From: Chrysogorgia sp. JL179-B06
Taxonomy: Eukaryota > Cnidaria > Anthozoa > Scleralcyonacea > Chrysogorgiidae
Direction: 5' to 3'
Length of the DNA: 64,000 nucleotides
NCBI GenBank assembly: GCA_035772405.1
Contig: JAYKKM010000017.1
Location: 1 to 64,000 of the forward strand
In this document: piece after piece, positions 42,590-51,974 of the stretch
Layout of the letters: each line of letters opens with the position of its first letter
Position numbering within the stretch: position 1 is the stretch's first letter
Notes under the pieces: model-generated
What the model was told of the DNA's origin: nothing
Databases searched by the model: none
The model's input: only the letters and a program-made list of their open reading frames with translations
Program-made: the position numbers and the translations under genes

Positions 42590-42632
42590 AAAATCGAATA
42601 GTCGTTGACCACGCCCACAATTTTCCTCCAAA
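42590..42632 (+). repeat. Degenerate terminal satellite remnant
   Basis: CCAAAATCGAATAGTCG, TTGACCACGCCCACAA and TTTTCCTCC match the 3' third of satellite A with several changes. It is the last trace of the array and runs directly into the inverted repeat. Confidence 0.75.
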
Positions 42633-42639
42633 ATTTCTA

Positions 42640-42807
42640 TTTTGAACACACAAGTTTGCATTTTGATAGCCTGATCACAACCTTTTGTTTTGCTGCCCTA
42701 AAATTTGCGGGAGGAATGCATTGCTTATGGTCAGCAGCTAGCCATATTATCCCAGGCATGTACTTCATCTTACGACGATATAGTGAATCCATAATCGTTC
42801 AACGATA
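42640..42807 (+). repeat. Left terminal inverted repeat
   Basis: From TTTTGAACACACAAG to CATAATCGTTCAACGATAG. It matches the reverse complement of 54513-54684 with a few substitutions and short indels. At 42750-42757 it reads CCCAGGCATGT where the right copy has CCCAGGTATGT, so the splice donor seen on the right is altered from GT to GC here. Similarity stops just inside, at GTTGTTCTTCG. Confidence 0.9.
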
Positions 42808-43389
42808 GTTGTTCTTCGTCGTCCATGTTTTTTTAGTTGTAAACAATTAATGCATTTTAACATTTTTATGCCACATTTTGCGATTTATTTAAAAAAAAAA
42901 TGCTTTTGCACTTTTTTCAATCGTTATTGGAGAGCTTGTTTTGGACTGTTTCGCTCTGGCTTATCAGCATGCCTAGATATGGGCAACCAAGAAATGGACA
43001 GACATGGACAGCCAAGGCTCCACACCTAGCCTTAGCTGCCAAATGCATTCTTGATTAGAAGAAATAAAGTAAATAGACCATATGACATTTCATGTACCGA
43101 CTGAGAGGAGGTCACACTCACTGTGGCCTCACATCATCTTGCTCATATTAATTCTGAGTTTGCAAAAGCTTGAGTAGCTAATTAGTTTTCCTTTAACTTA
43201 TCAAGCTGAAAGACACTTGATGTATGTATATAACTACCAAATAGTTTACCCCTATCAGCTTATCTACCCTGAGCTGTATGGTTTTGAGGCGCCAGATACT
43301 CGCCCATCCTGGTCATATTAACTATCTATTACTTTATTCTACCCCTTATCTACCCCGAGCTGTCTGGTTTTGAGGTGCCAGTTACTCGC
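42808..43389. other. Non-coding spacer with a 46-bp direct repeat
   Basis: No convincing gene. CTTATCTACCC, GAGCTGT, GGTTTTGAGG and ACTCGCC occur in order at 43259-43304 and again at 43345-43390 with four or five differences, 86 bp apart. The rest is AT-rich with a poly-A run near 42890. Confidence 0.7.
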
Positions 43390-44694
43390 CTAAAGAGAAA
43401 GAGTTCTGAGATGAGAAAAATAGACCATGTAGGATGTTTTATAATTGAACACATTTTTTGTTACAACATCAATTTCCAAATCGGTTGTTCCTTTGGCTTT
43501 CTCTCTATAAGTAGCAATATCATACTCATGAATAAAATTAATTTGGGAAGTGCTGGTAGTTGAATTTGGGAAGTTGAACTTGTGGATGGTGAAGTGCTTG
43601 CAGAAGGAGCAGGTGAGTTGGTTGCAGAAGGGGCAACTGTTTGCCACTTAATTCTGACGATGGAACAAAAGCAATTGGTGTGTTTGATAGTATGGCAAGG
43701 TTTGGGGTCTGGTGTGGTAATAAAAGGAAAATAAATTTTAGATTGAACCAAATTTCCACTGGAATTTTTTTTAGACTGCAGGTTGGAGGAGATTTTTTGT
43801 GAAACTGTCTTTTTCTCCTCCTGTTGGCTCAGCATAAAACATGAGGGACAAAATGATTTGGTTGAAATATATTACCTGATTCAACAATGCCTGGAAAACA
43901 AAATAGGATATGTACATCTGACATACCTCTCAAAGGTGGACACGGTTCTACTTTACAATTAAAAAGTAATTTAAATTTCTGTTCCCCACAGTCAGGGTAA
44001 TAACAAAAAAATATTTCTGTTTGTAACAGAAGCCAAACCAAGAATACATCAGAAACTAGACCATGTGTTATCACAACAGTTTAAAATAGCTTCTTTTTTA
44101 ACAAGCTGATTCCCAGAACAGCCAGAATCTAGGAGATCTATATTTAAAAGCCAGATACAAATTAGTCAAAACACAATCCAAACCAATCGAATATTAAAGA
44201 AAAAATAAACAGTAGACTGTTCGAGAAGATGTATTGGAATTCAATATTTAACGCTGTTGATCAGGTTATTGAAGTCAAAGTATGATTGGTGATTTGGTGC
44301 TTTTGTAAAAATTGGCGATGGTTGGCTAAACACATATCATTATCTCAATAATTATATGATGTATTATTCGTAAATACTCTATAGTCGAACATATACGTCA
44401 TCTATCTTATCTAATTTAAATAATTTACGCTTTTCAAGGTTACACAAGTTTAGGAACTAAACTAGTAAAGCTAAGATAGTTTCCACTCACCTTAAAGTAA
44501 TACAACATTTCTTTCCAGAAACAGCTTTGCACACTGAGGAATATATGACTCCCCGTCAAAATCCCGGTACAATGTCTTGCCAATACGCGTCGAAAACTCT
44601 TGACCTACGAGAAAATCACACGATTGGAGTTTCTTTCTCAAATCGCAATAGATCGCGTTTAAGAAATCATCGTTTCCACATCCGTAGACGCCAT
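43390..44694 (-). pseudogene. Unrecognised minus-strand gene remnant in the transposon
   Basis: Several minus-strand coding-like blocks lie in order. An ATGGCG at 44694 starts an exon-like segment ending at a donor TTTAAG|GTGAGT (44491). One frame in it is open for ~67 codons with GQEFSTRIGKTLYRDFDGE, but it is out of phase with the ATG, so a frameshift is likely. A second block (44016-43927) sits between an acceptor ACAAACAG and a donor AGAG|GTATGT and encodes FFCYYPDCGEQKFKLLFNC, with closely spaced cysteines. Downstream are SDVHILFCFPG and NHFVPHV, a Ser/Thr/Pro-rich stretch, and a final frame with EYDIATYREKAKGTTDLE ending at 43390. I do not recognise the family. It reads towards the left inverted repeat, away from the HECT gene. 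The frames do not join without shifts, so it is broken or wrongly assembled from introns. Confidence 0.4.
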
Positions 44695-45288
44695 ATTATC
44701 GAAACATCTCAAGTTTGAAGTCGAGTCAGTCACTGCTGACTCAGGCAGCTTTGTTATACTTTAATTCCGTCGCTTCCGACGTATTGCAATCTACTTCCAA
44801 CTACCCCTTTTACTACCCTTTGTTGTCTTTAACCAATTAGTTCTCGCTATTCCGACGTACACCGGCCATTTTGACGTACTCAAATTATCCACATTTGTAA
44901 ATGGAGTGGATTGAGATCCCTCTTTAACTCCTATCATATGTACAATTTCGTTCAGGCTACATGAAGTAGACCAGTTGTCCTGTAGCTGAGACTGCTGAGG
45001 CTGCTGAGGACCTGCTGAGGACTGAGACGGGCCAAATAATCATTACATTTTTCTCGCTTTGGTGCTAAATACTTCGAGCGCGGAAGAACCTCTGGCACCC
45101 AGGGTAGCTAAATACGTGCAAAAATGAAATTTTTGAAAATTTCAAAAGTTTCAAAATTTATATAAAATTTTTAAAAGTTTGAATATTTATTTTTCAAATT
45201 TTAAAAACATGTTTAAAAAGTTTTTAAACTAATTAATTCATGAATAAATTAGTTTAGAATTTTTGTGTACGTCGCTTGACGTGTTTGA
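44695..45288. other. Intergenic AT-rich segment
   Basis: Between the divergent minus-strand remnant and the HECT gene. It holds a CTGCTGAGG-type short repeat near 44990-45020 and an AT-rich tract at 45125-45260 made of alternating AAATTTTT and AAAATTTC words. It also holds three CGACGTA-type words at 44775-44880. A shared divergent promoter would have to lie here, but no clear TATA box was seen. Confidence 0.6.
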
Positions 45289-45855
45289 CGTACCCTAGAT
45301 CCGCCCCTAGGTTCAACTAGTTCAAACCCTTCCACGCCGAGATGGGGACAACAGAATCAAGGAACACCCAAGACGACTAGTGTTAGCAGTGCAGCACTTT
45401 CAACCCATCGTAAGCTTTTTAATTACTCTGGAGGAAAATCAAGCAAAGGAAAAAGAACAAAAAAAGACCGCATTCCAACATGGTCCCTCAAATTTTTATG
45501 TATGTCCAGTTGCACCAGGAATAGGCCACCTTCGTCAATTAAAGAGAGAACCGCGTTGTCAAATGCAGGTCTTGGTGATTCGGTGATAACATTGAATCTT
45601 GGAGGAAATAGTGCTCACTTGCATGAAAGGTTGCTGGAGAAGTTCCCGAAACTGGGAACTGCTGGATATCAATTGCTTTTGTACCATCGGAGTGGGGAAG
45701 AATCAACATTTTGTTGCCTAAATCCCCCATATACGCTAAAACGACTGAAGGAACTTGTTGGACAATGCAAAATTTATATCAGGCCTTTGCAAAAGGATTT
45801 GATTGCAGAGGAAACAAGCAACCGGCCCTTAGCTGAAGTACTAAATGTTGATGAT
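45289..45855 (+). CDS. HECT gene, N-terminal exon
   Basis: Open from 45289 to a donor GATGAT|GTGAGT at 45855. There is no ATG until codon MSSCTRN at 45502, so the exon probably begins at a splice acceptor (CCCTAG near 45297 or CTAG near 45313) and an upstream first exon is missing, possibly in the left inverted repeat. The protein is Ser/Lys-rich at first (SGGKSSKGKRTKKDRIPTW), then has ALSNAGLGDSVITLNLGG, a helical HERLLEKFPKL segment and GQCKIYIRPLQKDLIAEE. The IYIRPLQ motif is the best family marker. No frame damage is seen in this exon. Confidence 0.75.
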
Positions 45856-46214
45856 GTGAGTTATGTGATTTGAAAAAAACTATAAGCGCTATAAATATAT
45901 TACCTGCATATATATATATATATATGCAGGTTGTAATAGGGTAAATAGGGTTGCAGATGTGTATAAACTTTCAAAACACATTTACTACTAGAAACGCATT
46001 CACAATACAAAGATGCATATTGTGTAGGAAGAAATATGATTCTTCTGGTTCTTTCAATAAGCTTAAACTTATAGTCATATATTCTTGGCTCTCTAGTATC
46101 GTCCTTTTGATGGCAAAAAAACACTAGTATGCGTGAATATATGTAAATTAATATCGAGTCACATATAATAGCATTCTCTGTCTTGTACACATTGTCAATT
46201 ATGTAATTTTTCTT

Positions 46215-47282
46215 GTTTTGATTAGGATGATTACATTGACAATGAACCAAATGAACCAATCGTCAATTGTATTATTAAAAATTGTACAATTAAAAGAGTA
46301 AAAACTGCTAAGAGTCTAGGTGTGATAATAGATGAGAAATTAAACTGGGAAAAACATATTGACAGCATTAGCAAGAAAGTTTCAAAAAGTATTGGAGCCA
46401 TAAAACTTATTAACCATATATTCCTAAAGAAAATTTGATTGATACCTACAATGCTCTTGTTAAACCTTACTTTGATTACTGCTCTTTGGTCTGGGGTAAT
46501 TGCAATGTGTCGCTGCAATTAAAATTACATAAATTACAAAATCGAGCAGCCAGAGTAATAAGTGGAGAAAATTATGAAATCCGTTCGACAGATATTTAAA
46601 AAAAATTGAATTGGTATCCACTAAATTATTACCGACTTGAGCAGTTGTTGGTGTTAATGCACAAAATACTCAACAATGATGCACCTAAAGCTATTATGGA
46701 GTTGTATCAAATTTCAGAAAACCAGGCTTGCAATCTTCGAAGTAATAACAATATGCTAATGTTGTCAAAACCCAGGTCAAATGCAATGAAACGCAGGTTT
46801 AGTTATGAAGCTGCCAAGATCTGGAATATTCTGCCATTACATCTTAAGAACACTTCCCTTACCATAAATGAATTTAAAACTAAACTTAGGGAGGTTTTCG
46901 AAGATGTAAACTGTACTATTTTAAATAACTTGAAGTACTAGAAACGATTTTTTCCTTTCCATTTTAACAATTTAAACAATTTTTAATAATTTTAACAAAG
47001 TTGGAATGTAAATAATCTTTTATATTATTTAGATAATCTTAGTCGTAATGAAGTAAACTGTTTGTATTAGTTTTTGTAATAGTTAGTTATACACGGCCCT
47101 ATGAAAATCAACGTTTTATAGTTTCTTTTTACTCTTAAATTTTATTGTATTTATAATTTACTCAAGTTGATAGGCTACTATGTTTAAATATAGTTCAATA
47201 ATAAATAAATAATAATAATATTATCTGCAACGTGGCATTAAAAATGAGTGCTGTCCCAGAACATCATGAATTGGTACATGAT
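46215..47282 (+). pseudogene. Possible HECT exon 2 interrupted by a LINE
   Basis: TTGATTAG followed by GATGATTACATTGACAATG (near 46227) looks like an acceptor continuing the acidic end of the previous exon (NVDD then DDYIDNEP). After the LINE tail, 47222-47282 is open as CNVALKMSAVPEHHELVH and ends at a donor CCAAAG|GTTTGT. A Cys...His...His spacing is visible. If both halves belong together, the retrotransposon landed inside the exon. The alternative is that the LINE lies in an intron and these pieces are chance. Confidence 0.4.
46245..47221 (+). mobile_element. 5'-truncated non-LTR retrotransposon 3' end
   Basis: Encodes the C-terminal part of a jockey/CR1-type reverse-transcriptase protein: KSLGVIIDEKLNWEKHI, PYFDYCSLVWGN, LQNRAARVISG, LNWYPLNYYRLEQLLVLM and AAKIWNILPLHLKN are the usual markers in the usual order. 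The last open stretch, 46606-46941, ends at a natural stop. Damage: a frameshift near 46425 and TAA at 46597-46599. The 3' untranslated part runs to a short (TAA/AAT)n tail at ~47200-47221, typical of LINEs that end in a microsatellite rather than poly-A. The 5' end is uncertain because it merges with a possible HECT exon. It has the same orientation as the HECT gene and is dead. Confidence 0.88.
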
Positions 47283-48200
47283 AGCAAACCAAAGGTTTGT
47301 ATCAAATTATTGTATCTTTTTTAATTTATTTTAAATTGTTCATTTTATTTGTAGGTTTCAGTTAAGTGTTTTACAGTAGATATATGGTGTTACCCATGGT
47401 TGTCAAATAATTTTTACTATTATTTGCATTCATGTTTAAAAGCTAAATACAAGATCAGTACATGGAATGAATAAATTGATTGACTGATGTGCCATAGTTA
47501 GAAATTACCAATAATTGATTATTGATGCAATAACCTACCCGATAATAAGGATTTTATAATGACGTCATGTCAGTCAAGCAAGTGACGTCAGTAAAGGTGA
47601 CGTCATTTATTTCGATTTTTAATGATAATTTACAATATGACATGTTGGGCCATGTTACAATCATTCTGTAGCAATACCCCAAGGTATATAATTATAAATT
47701 GTATTTTCTCAACAATTTTAGAAAATTGGAAAGGCAGATAATTGTACCGATCCTAATTGTCTACTGGGCGATACGGGAAAAATTGGCCCGATTTCGAAAC
47801 AGCTATTGGTTAGCGGTAAATCACTACACCGTTACACTTAGTGAAACCATGATTCAAAATGGTTATATTTTTACGTTTTTTAACTAAAATGCTCAACTGT
47901 ATTATTGCTAAACTTGGAATTATTTTGGATTCTGTGATGTCAATTTTCAAGAAGGTTGCGACGCCATCAGAAGTCAGAACGCCAATCTGCTATGTAAACA
48001 TCACGCGCGATCACGAGTTTCCCATCCAGTTCTTTATTATCCATGGTGAAACCCACCTATAATTTCGCTTTTCACTAATGGTAACTTTCAAAATTAATTA
48101 ACTCAATAACATCAGTCATTATTTATACGACTACAGCCGGGCGAGTATACAAGTATTTACAGCTTTATATATTATACATAATAAACTATAACAATTTTAG
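47283..48200 (+). other. Intronic region of the HECT gene with two candidate small exons
   Basis: Mostly AT-rich intron. At 47722-47815, CAATTTTAG precedes an open 94-nt block (KIGKADNCTDPNCLLGD) ending TTAGCG|GTAAAT. At 47953-48043, TTTTCAAG precedes another open block ending CCATG|GTGAAA. Both have splice-like borders, and the first joins in phase with the preceding exon, but neither matches a motif I know. Confidence 0.35.
47560..47605. promoter_or_regulatory. Cluster of three perfect CRE palindromes
   Basis: TGACGTCA occurs at 47560-47567, 47583-47590 and 47598-47605. This is the consensus for CREB/ATF-type bZIP dimers. Three perfect copies in 46 bp is far above chance in AT-rich DNA. 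They lie in a HECT-gene intron; a role as enhancer or internal promoter is inference. Confidence 0.5.
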
Positions 48201-48262
48201 GAAAAGAAGAGAAGAACGATGGACAATTACGTGGAGGCACACAGTAGGAACGACAGTTTAGG
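48201..48262 (+). CDS. HECT gene, short linker exon
   Basis: Between the acceptor AACAATTTTAG and a donor GG|GTATGG. It encodes EKKRRTMDNYVEAHSRNDSLG. The split glycine codon joins the next exon in phase (SLG|YSPQKTA), which supports both borders. Confidence 0.6.
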
Positions 48263-48368
48263 GTATGGTGTACACAATGGACAGATGGCAAAGTTTGAGT
48301 TCTGCATTGTGTAGGTTTTATACGCAAACACAGTTTCTATCTTTTTCTTGATTTTTATTTCACTTCAG

Positions 48369-48487
48369 GTATTCTCCGCAGAAGACTGCGTTAGCTGATT
48401 TGGTACCTAGTGCAAGCTCAACGGATATCGAAACTGCTATGAATAATGCGAATGGAAACATCGATGTTGCTGCGCAAGATCTTTTAG
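48369..48487 (+). CDS. HECT gene, UBA/CUE-like exon
   Basis: Acceptor TTTCACTTCAG, donor CTTTTAG|GTACAG. It encodes YSPQKTALADL, then SSTDIETAMNNANGNIDVAA and QDLLG. The pattern of a helix, an (A/N)NANGNID turn and a C-terminal AAQDLL helix is that of small ubiquitin-binding UBA/CUE helical bundles. That would fit substrate or ubiquitin capture next to a HECT domain. It is short (~40 residues) and the assignment rests on pattern only. Confidence 0.6.
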
Positions 48488-48558
48488 GTACAGTATATTA
48501 TACGATCCTGCGATAATCTATATATTTTTCATCAATTTTTCCATCTTATAATTAACAG

Positions 48559-49175
48559 GGTTAGAAGAAGACTTTTTCTCCGACATTGTGGTCAATGAAT
48601 CTATAGCAGAGTCGGGCGCTGTGTCTGTAGAGTTCAATCTTGAAAAGTTCAATCTTGAAAAGTTCAGAGAGGAAAACTTGGATGAATCAGCAAAACGACA
48701 GCATTGTTTTGTATGGAGAGAAGAAGGTTCGGAAGAATTGAAAAGGGACATTTTAAGTTGCTACAAACGACATGATTGCAACTTGAAAGCTAGCATGCGA
48801 GTTCGCTTCGAAGGCGAAGAGGGTGCAGGGAGTGGGCCAATACGGCAATTTCTTCTGTGTGCGATGAAAATTGTGCAAGAAGGAATTGGTGCGAATGGAA
48901 AACCGATAATATTCTTCGAGGGCGAGGATGATCATAAACTACCCGTTCATGAACAAACGCTCAGATGTACTGGAGCGTTCAGAGCAGTAGGCCGCATTAT
49001 TGGTCATTCTGTTCTCCACGGAGGCCCATTTATGTATGGATTATCTACAGCAGTGAAACAATACTGGGCTGCAACAGGTGGAAAGAACGCAAAAGACCGA
49101 GACACTGCCACCCAAGCTCTTTCCATTGTCATAGACCATATACCTGACATTGAACTAAGGCAGTGTATATATCAG
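48559..49175 (+). CDS. HECT gene, N-lobe exon
   Basis: Acceptor AATTAACAG, donor TATATCAG|GTAAGT; open for 205 codons without damage. It begins LEEDFFSDIVVNE and contains a duplicated 5-residue unit (FNLEK FNLEK). It then runs into the HECT N-lobe: RVRFEGEEGAGSGPIRQFLL (the (R/K)VxFxGE...GP.R.F signature where substrate-side helices start), PIIFFEGEDDHKLPVH, and FRAVGRIIGHSVLHGGP (the conserved FxxxGR.(I/L)..(A/S)...G helix). It ends IPDIELRQCIYQ. Upstream exon phase agrees. This is the strongest coding evidence in the window. Confidence 0.9.
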
Positions 49176-49433
49176 GTAAGTATCTCATAAGAAACCAAAA
49201 TATATAATTGATACAAATCGTCAAACAAATTATATCAGGCGTGCGCATACGTTGGCATTCAGTTTGTGCAATTTTCGAATTTGGTTATAGTCTGTTCTGT
49301 GGCAGAGCATAAGGTTGAGGTCATTGTTGCTCCATCACAGGTAACCATAACATAAATAAAGTTTTTTGAAGACTCATTAGTATACGAACGTCCAACTAGA
49401 AGTAGAATAACTTTAGAAATGTTCTCGCTTCAG

Positions 49434-49617
49434 CTTCAGAGCATCGAACCCAACGAAACATCATCAGATGGCCTAAAGGAAAACTTGATGCCATAATTGG
49501 TTGAGGCAGGGATTGATGCCGACCGAATTGATGCGGATTGGAATTTGGCGATCCAAGGCCTGATGCTTTATTTTGTCATATATAAGCAGAGAAGGGAGTT
49601 GGACGAAATAGCAAAAG
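49434..49617 (+). CDS. HECT gene, E2-binding-region exon with premature stop
   Basis: Acceptor TCTCGCTTCAG, donor GCAAAAG|GTAATT. It encodes LQSIEPNETSSDGLKENLMP, then TAA at 49494-49496, then LVEAGIDADRIDADWNLAIQ and YFVIYKQRRELDEIAKG in the same frame. The sequence on both sides of the stop fits the family, so the TAA is an acquired nonsense change. The segment from 49176 to 49433 is intron with no clear exon. Confidence 0.75.
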
Positions 49618-49829
49618 GTAATTATAAATTACAGCATAACTTTTTTTATTCTTCTGTGCTAAGTATGGCAAAATATTTAGTAGAGACATAGATAGGGGAG
49701 GGGGGACGAATGCGACTGTAGGAAATAGCATGATACGTGTCTGGTTTCTACTCTAAAATTTCTGTTCCGTAACTCGCAAGATAAAAATTTTATTCATGTT
49801 TTTTATTAATGTTTGCTGGATATTTACAG

Positions 49830-50030
49830 GTATGAACGAAGTTGGACTGCATGCAGTCTTGGGTGGATGTGCATCGAGGACTGTCGAAACTATTTTTCCA
49901 TTGTCCTGTATGCAGCTAGTATCGGTTGACCAGATGAAGGAAGTAATAATTTTCGAGGAATCAGAAGGAAAAGAAGACACCGTTGCTATGTTTTTCCTGT
50001 ACTTGAATTTCCTTGGAAAGTACGAAGACG
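49830..50030 (+). CDS. HECT gene, C-lobe exon
   Basis: Acceptor GGATATTTACAG, donor GAAGACG|GTTAGT. It joins the previous exon in phase (AKG|MNEVGLHAVLGGCASRTVE). Further residues are FPLSCMQLVSVDQMKEVIIF and the acidic EESEGKEDTVAMFFLYLNFL. The acidic loop and following hydrophobic helix are typical of the HECT hinge and C-lobe start in this family. Confidence 0.75.
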
Positions 50031-50109
50031 GTTAGTATAAGCAATAATTTTAATAAGTAAAATTATTTAACGTTCTTATGTGGCCAACCTACTCTACTTG
50101 ACCTATGTT

Positions 50110-50311
50110 GTTTTTGGAGGGCTACCAACACTTTGCCTGCCAGAGGCGGCACGCTGTTGGTTAAATTTGATGATGGATCAAGCAAGTACCTTATGCAGAA
50201 ATGTGTTTTAACTCATTAACGCTGCCTACTATGCACCTGGATTATCAAGATTTTGAAAGGAACATGAACATTGCACTCAAGTATGGCTCACTTGGCATTG
50301 ATCACCTGTAA
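50110..50311 (+). CDS. HECT gene, last exon with catalytic cysteine
   Basis: One frame gives LPARGGTLLVKFDDGSSK. A shift of one base near 50187-50192 is needed to reach PYAEMCFNSLTLP and then YQDFERNMNIALKYGS and GIDHL, stop at 50309-50311. The Cys in MCFNSLTLP (codon 50203-50205) matches the thioester cysteine in the HECT (T)CFNxLxLP motif. The frameshift is either decay or a sequencing error. The start border is uncertain. Confidence 0.75.
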
Positions 50312-51311
50312 ATTTATATATATATACCACGGTTATTGGTTTTACGGTTCTACAGAGTTATGTTTGGTTGTTCGAGAAAAGTGATAGAACACAGACATTA
50401 TTTACATGTGTCTTAACGTTATTAAGCTAGTGAATAGTAAATAACTTATAGTTAAATAGTAATAATAATTGTAATAATACGGTATATAACTTATAGTAAG
50501 TATATATTACTGTTAGTATATATATATATAACTCCCACATCAACCAACGACAAGAATTAAGTCGTCAGTTTCAGTTCCCTGCACATAGGGTATTTTCAGT
50601 ATTGTATGTTTTGGACCGAAACTGCGCGCGGTGTAGGGAACTGAAATTGATGCCCAAGAATGAGTCTAAAATTGTCTGTGTCCAGACAGTATGTTCTCAC
50701 CTTAAAATGACAATATTACATCCTCCATTGCTTATTTGTCTTATTTTAAAGATACAGGTAATAGTTAAAATAATAAACCTGTTAATGGATGATTGGATCT
50801 ATCAGAATCGGAAATTACAGATTATTTACACAGCATTTGATACTGATTTTATAATTATGATGATGTCACAACATCAGTCAACTGAGTAAAAGTGACGTCA
50901 TATCATGCTCAATCAGTAAAACCAGTGGTAAAACCAAACCCTTAACGTAATCCGCAATCCTAGACCTAGCCTTAATCCCTCCCTAAGGCTAGTCCTAGCC
51001 CCTCCCCCATCTACAAGACTGTAACCCAATGTATACAGTTTAGCCTAATCCTAGTTGTGGGAGTGCCAGATCATGTCTGGTAAAAACGTTCTTACGTGAT
51101 AGAGTATTAGTAAGGTAAATGAGTAATTGATGGTTGTCATTTTAAGTGTGATGACATGTTGCACCAGAACACACTAATATAATCCAAATGCTAACATTTA
51201 ATCTAATCCTAAATTTGGTAGTTTAACATGCTGTCTTGTCTATGTATTTATCAGTGTAACTGTTTCATTAAGGATAACCACATACGTATCAAATGCGTTG
51301 TTAAAAGTAAC
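50312..51311. other. Intergenic region between convergent genes
   Basis: AT-rich, with (TA)n tracts at ~50318-50330 and ~50516-50530, a fourth CRE palindrome TGACGTCA at 50893-50900, and a C-rich CCTAGCCTTAATCCC-type stretch at ~50960-51060. No ORF is convincing. Both flanking genes end here, so the poly-A signals of both would fall in this span. Confidence 0.6.
50893..50900. promoter_or_regulatory. Single CRE palindrome
   Basis: TGACGTCA, 580 bp after the HECT stop. It is preceded by CATCAGTCAACTGAGTAAAAG, similar in wording to the spacing region of the intronic CRE cluster. The two loci may share an origin. Confidence 0.3.
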
Positions 51312-51449
51312 TTATTGTGGCATTTGGTTTATCACTTGACCCACTTGAACATCGTCTAATGGACAATTGGTAGCAGGCACTTCAACAATCTCTTGTTCAT
51401 TTTCTGTAACAGGACCATCCCAGTCAATGCCAAAATTTTCTGGATTCTC
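51312..51449 (-). CDS. Integrase exon 5: C-terminus
   Basis: Acceptor CATTTAAACAG then ENPENFGIDWDGPVTENEQE, IVEVPATNCPLDD and a stop at 51312-51314. The GIDWDGP motif followed by an acidic VEVP tail is the usual end of these integrases. Confidence 0.75.
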   Translation of the reverse strand, partial: ENPENFGIDWDGPVTENEQEIVEVPATNCPLDDVQVGQVINQMPQ

Positions 51450-51744
51450 CTGTTTAAATGCGAATGATGTGTGACTGTGTGTCCATATTTTCAAATAACT
51501 TACATGCATTTATTGCCACTGTACTTTTTATGTAAGAATAAAATAGGACAAGGTAACCAAACATAAAATTCATGCGAGTGATCTGCGTACCACCCAACCA
51601 ATTTTCTGGCCCTTTAACTTTTGATGATATCCTACAAATATAACAGATTTTTGTTATAACTCTTCAAGACAAACTTTATAATGTTTCTGGTGTTACTCTG
51701 AGTGTATATCCATACCGAACAGGCTGAAAAATCTGCCTTGCCAT

Positions 51745-51825
51745 GGTGGGAATGGCACCTACGACCTTTGGAATACTAGCCCAATGCTCTGCCAACAAAG
51801 CTACGCGGTCAGGTCGGTTCAATAA
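51745..51825 (-). repeat. tRNA-derived SINE head 1
   Basis: On the minus strand TAGCTTTGTTGGCAGAGC (51803-51786, A-box-like) is followed ~30 bp later by AGGTGCCATTCCC (B-box-like). The spacing fits an RNA polymerase III type-2 internal promoter. It lies in the last integrase intron in the same orientation as the gene. The B box is imperfect and the acceptor stem does not pair, so it is a SINE head rather than a tRNA gene. Confidence 0.6.
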
Positions 51826-51881
51826 TGTGATATTTCGGAACTGAGTCTAGTTCCTTCGATACCAATGTATTCTTGTAATCA

Positions 51882-51953
51882 TGATTTTTTGTGTGTTGGT
51901 GTTGTACTCAGGTGAAATCACCTGAGTACATAACAGCAACACACGAAAAATCA
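51882..51953. repeat. Long hairpin in the last integrase intron
   Basis: Arms 51882-51915 and 51918-51953 are inverted copies (GTGTGTTG...GTACTCAGGTGA against TCACCTGAGTAC...CAACACAC) with a 2-bp loop and about three differences. It is probably two SINE or MITE ends joined head to head. Confidence 0.85.
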
Positions 51954-51974
51954 ATCTTTATGTGTGCACTGTAC

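Larger units (their letters stand above)
45289..50311 (+). pseudogene. HECT-type E3 ubiquitin ligase, G2E3-like, broken
   Basis: A multi-exon plus-strand gene whose parts match the order of the G2E3-like HECT proteins that are multicopy in many animal genomes: N-terminal region ending with YIRPLQKDL, a UBA/CUE-like helical segment, then the HECT N- and C-lobes. HECT ligases take ubiquitin from an E2 onto a cysteine and pass it to a substrate. Recognised exons are 45289-45855, 48201-48262, 48369-48487, 48559-49175, 49434-49617, 49830-50030 and about 50110-50311. Most junctions keep phase, for example SLG|YSPQKTA and DLLG|LEED. Damage seen: TAA at 49494-49496, a frameshift just before the catalytic cysteine, and a LINE fragment at 46245-47221. 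It lies inside the inverted-repeat-bounded element and converges on its integrase, so it is read as transposon cargo rather than a host gene. Confidence 0.85.

Noticed and set aside
42605..42808. Plus-strand 67-codon ORF in the left inverted repeat
   Set aside because: It is mirrored in the right repeat with frame-breaking indels and has no recognisable motif; it is the inverted repeat itself.
43829..44074. OTU-type protease on the minus strand
   Set aside because: A NHFVPHV stretch recalls the catalytic His end of OTU proteins, but no Asp/Cys motif was found and the frame may cross an intron.
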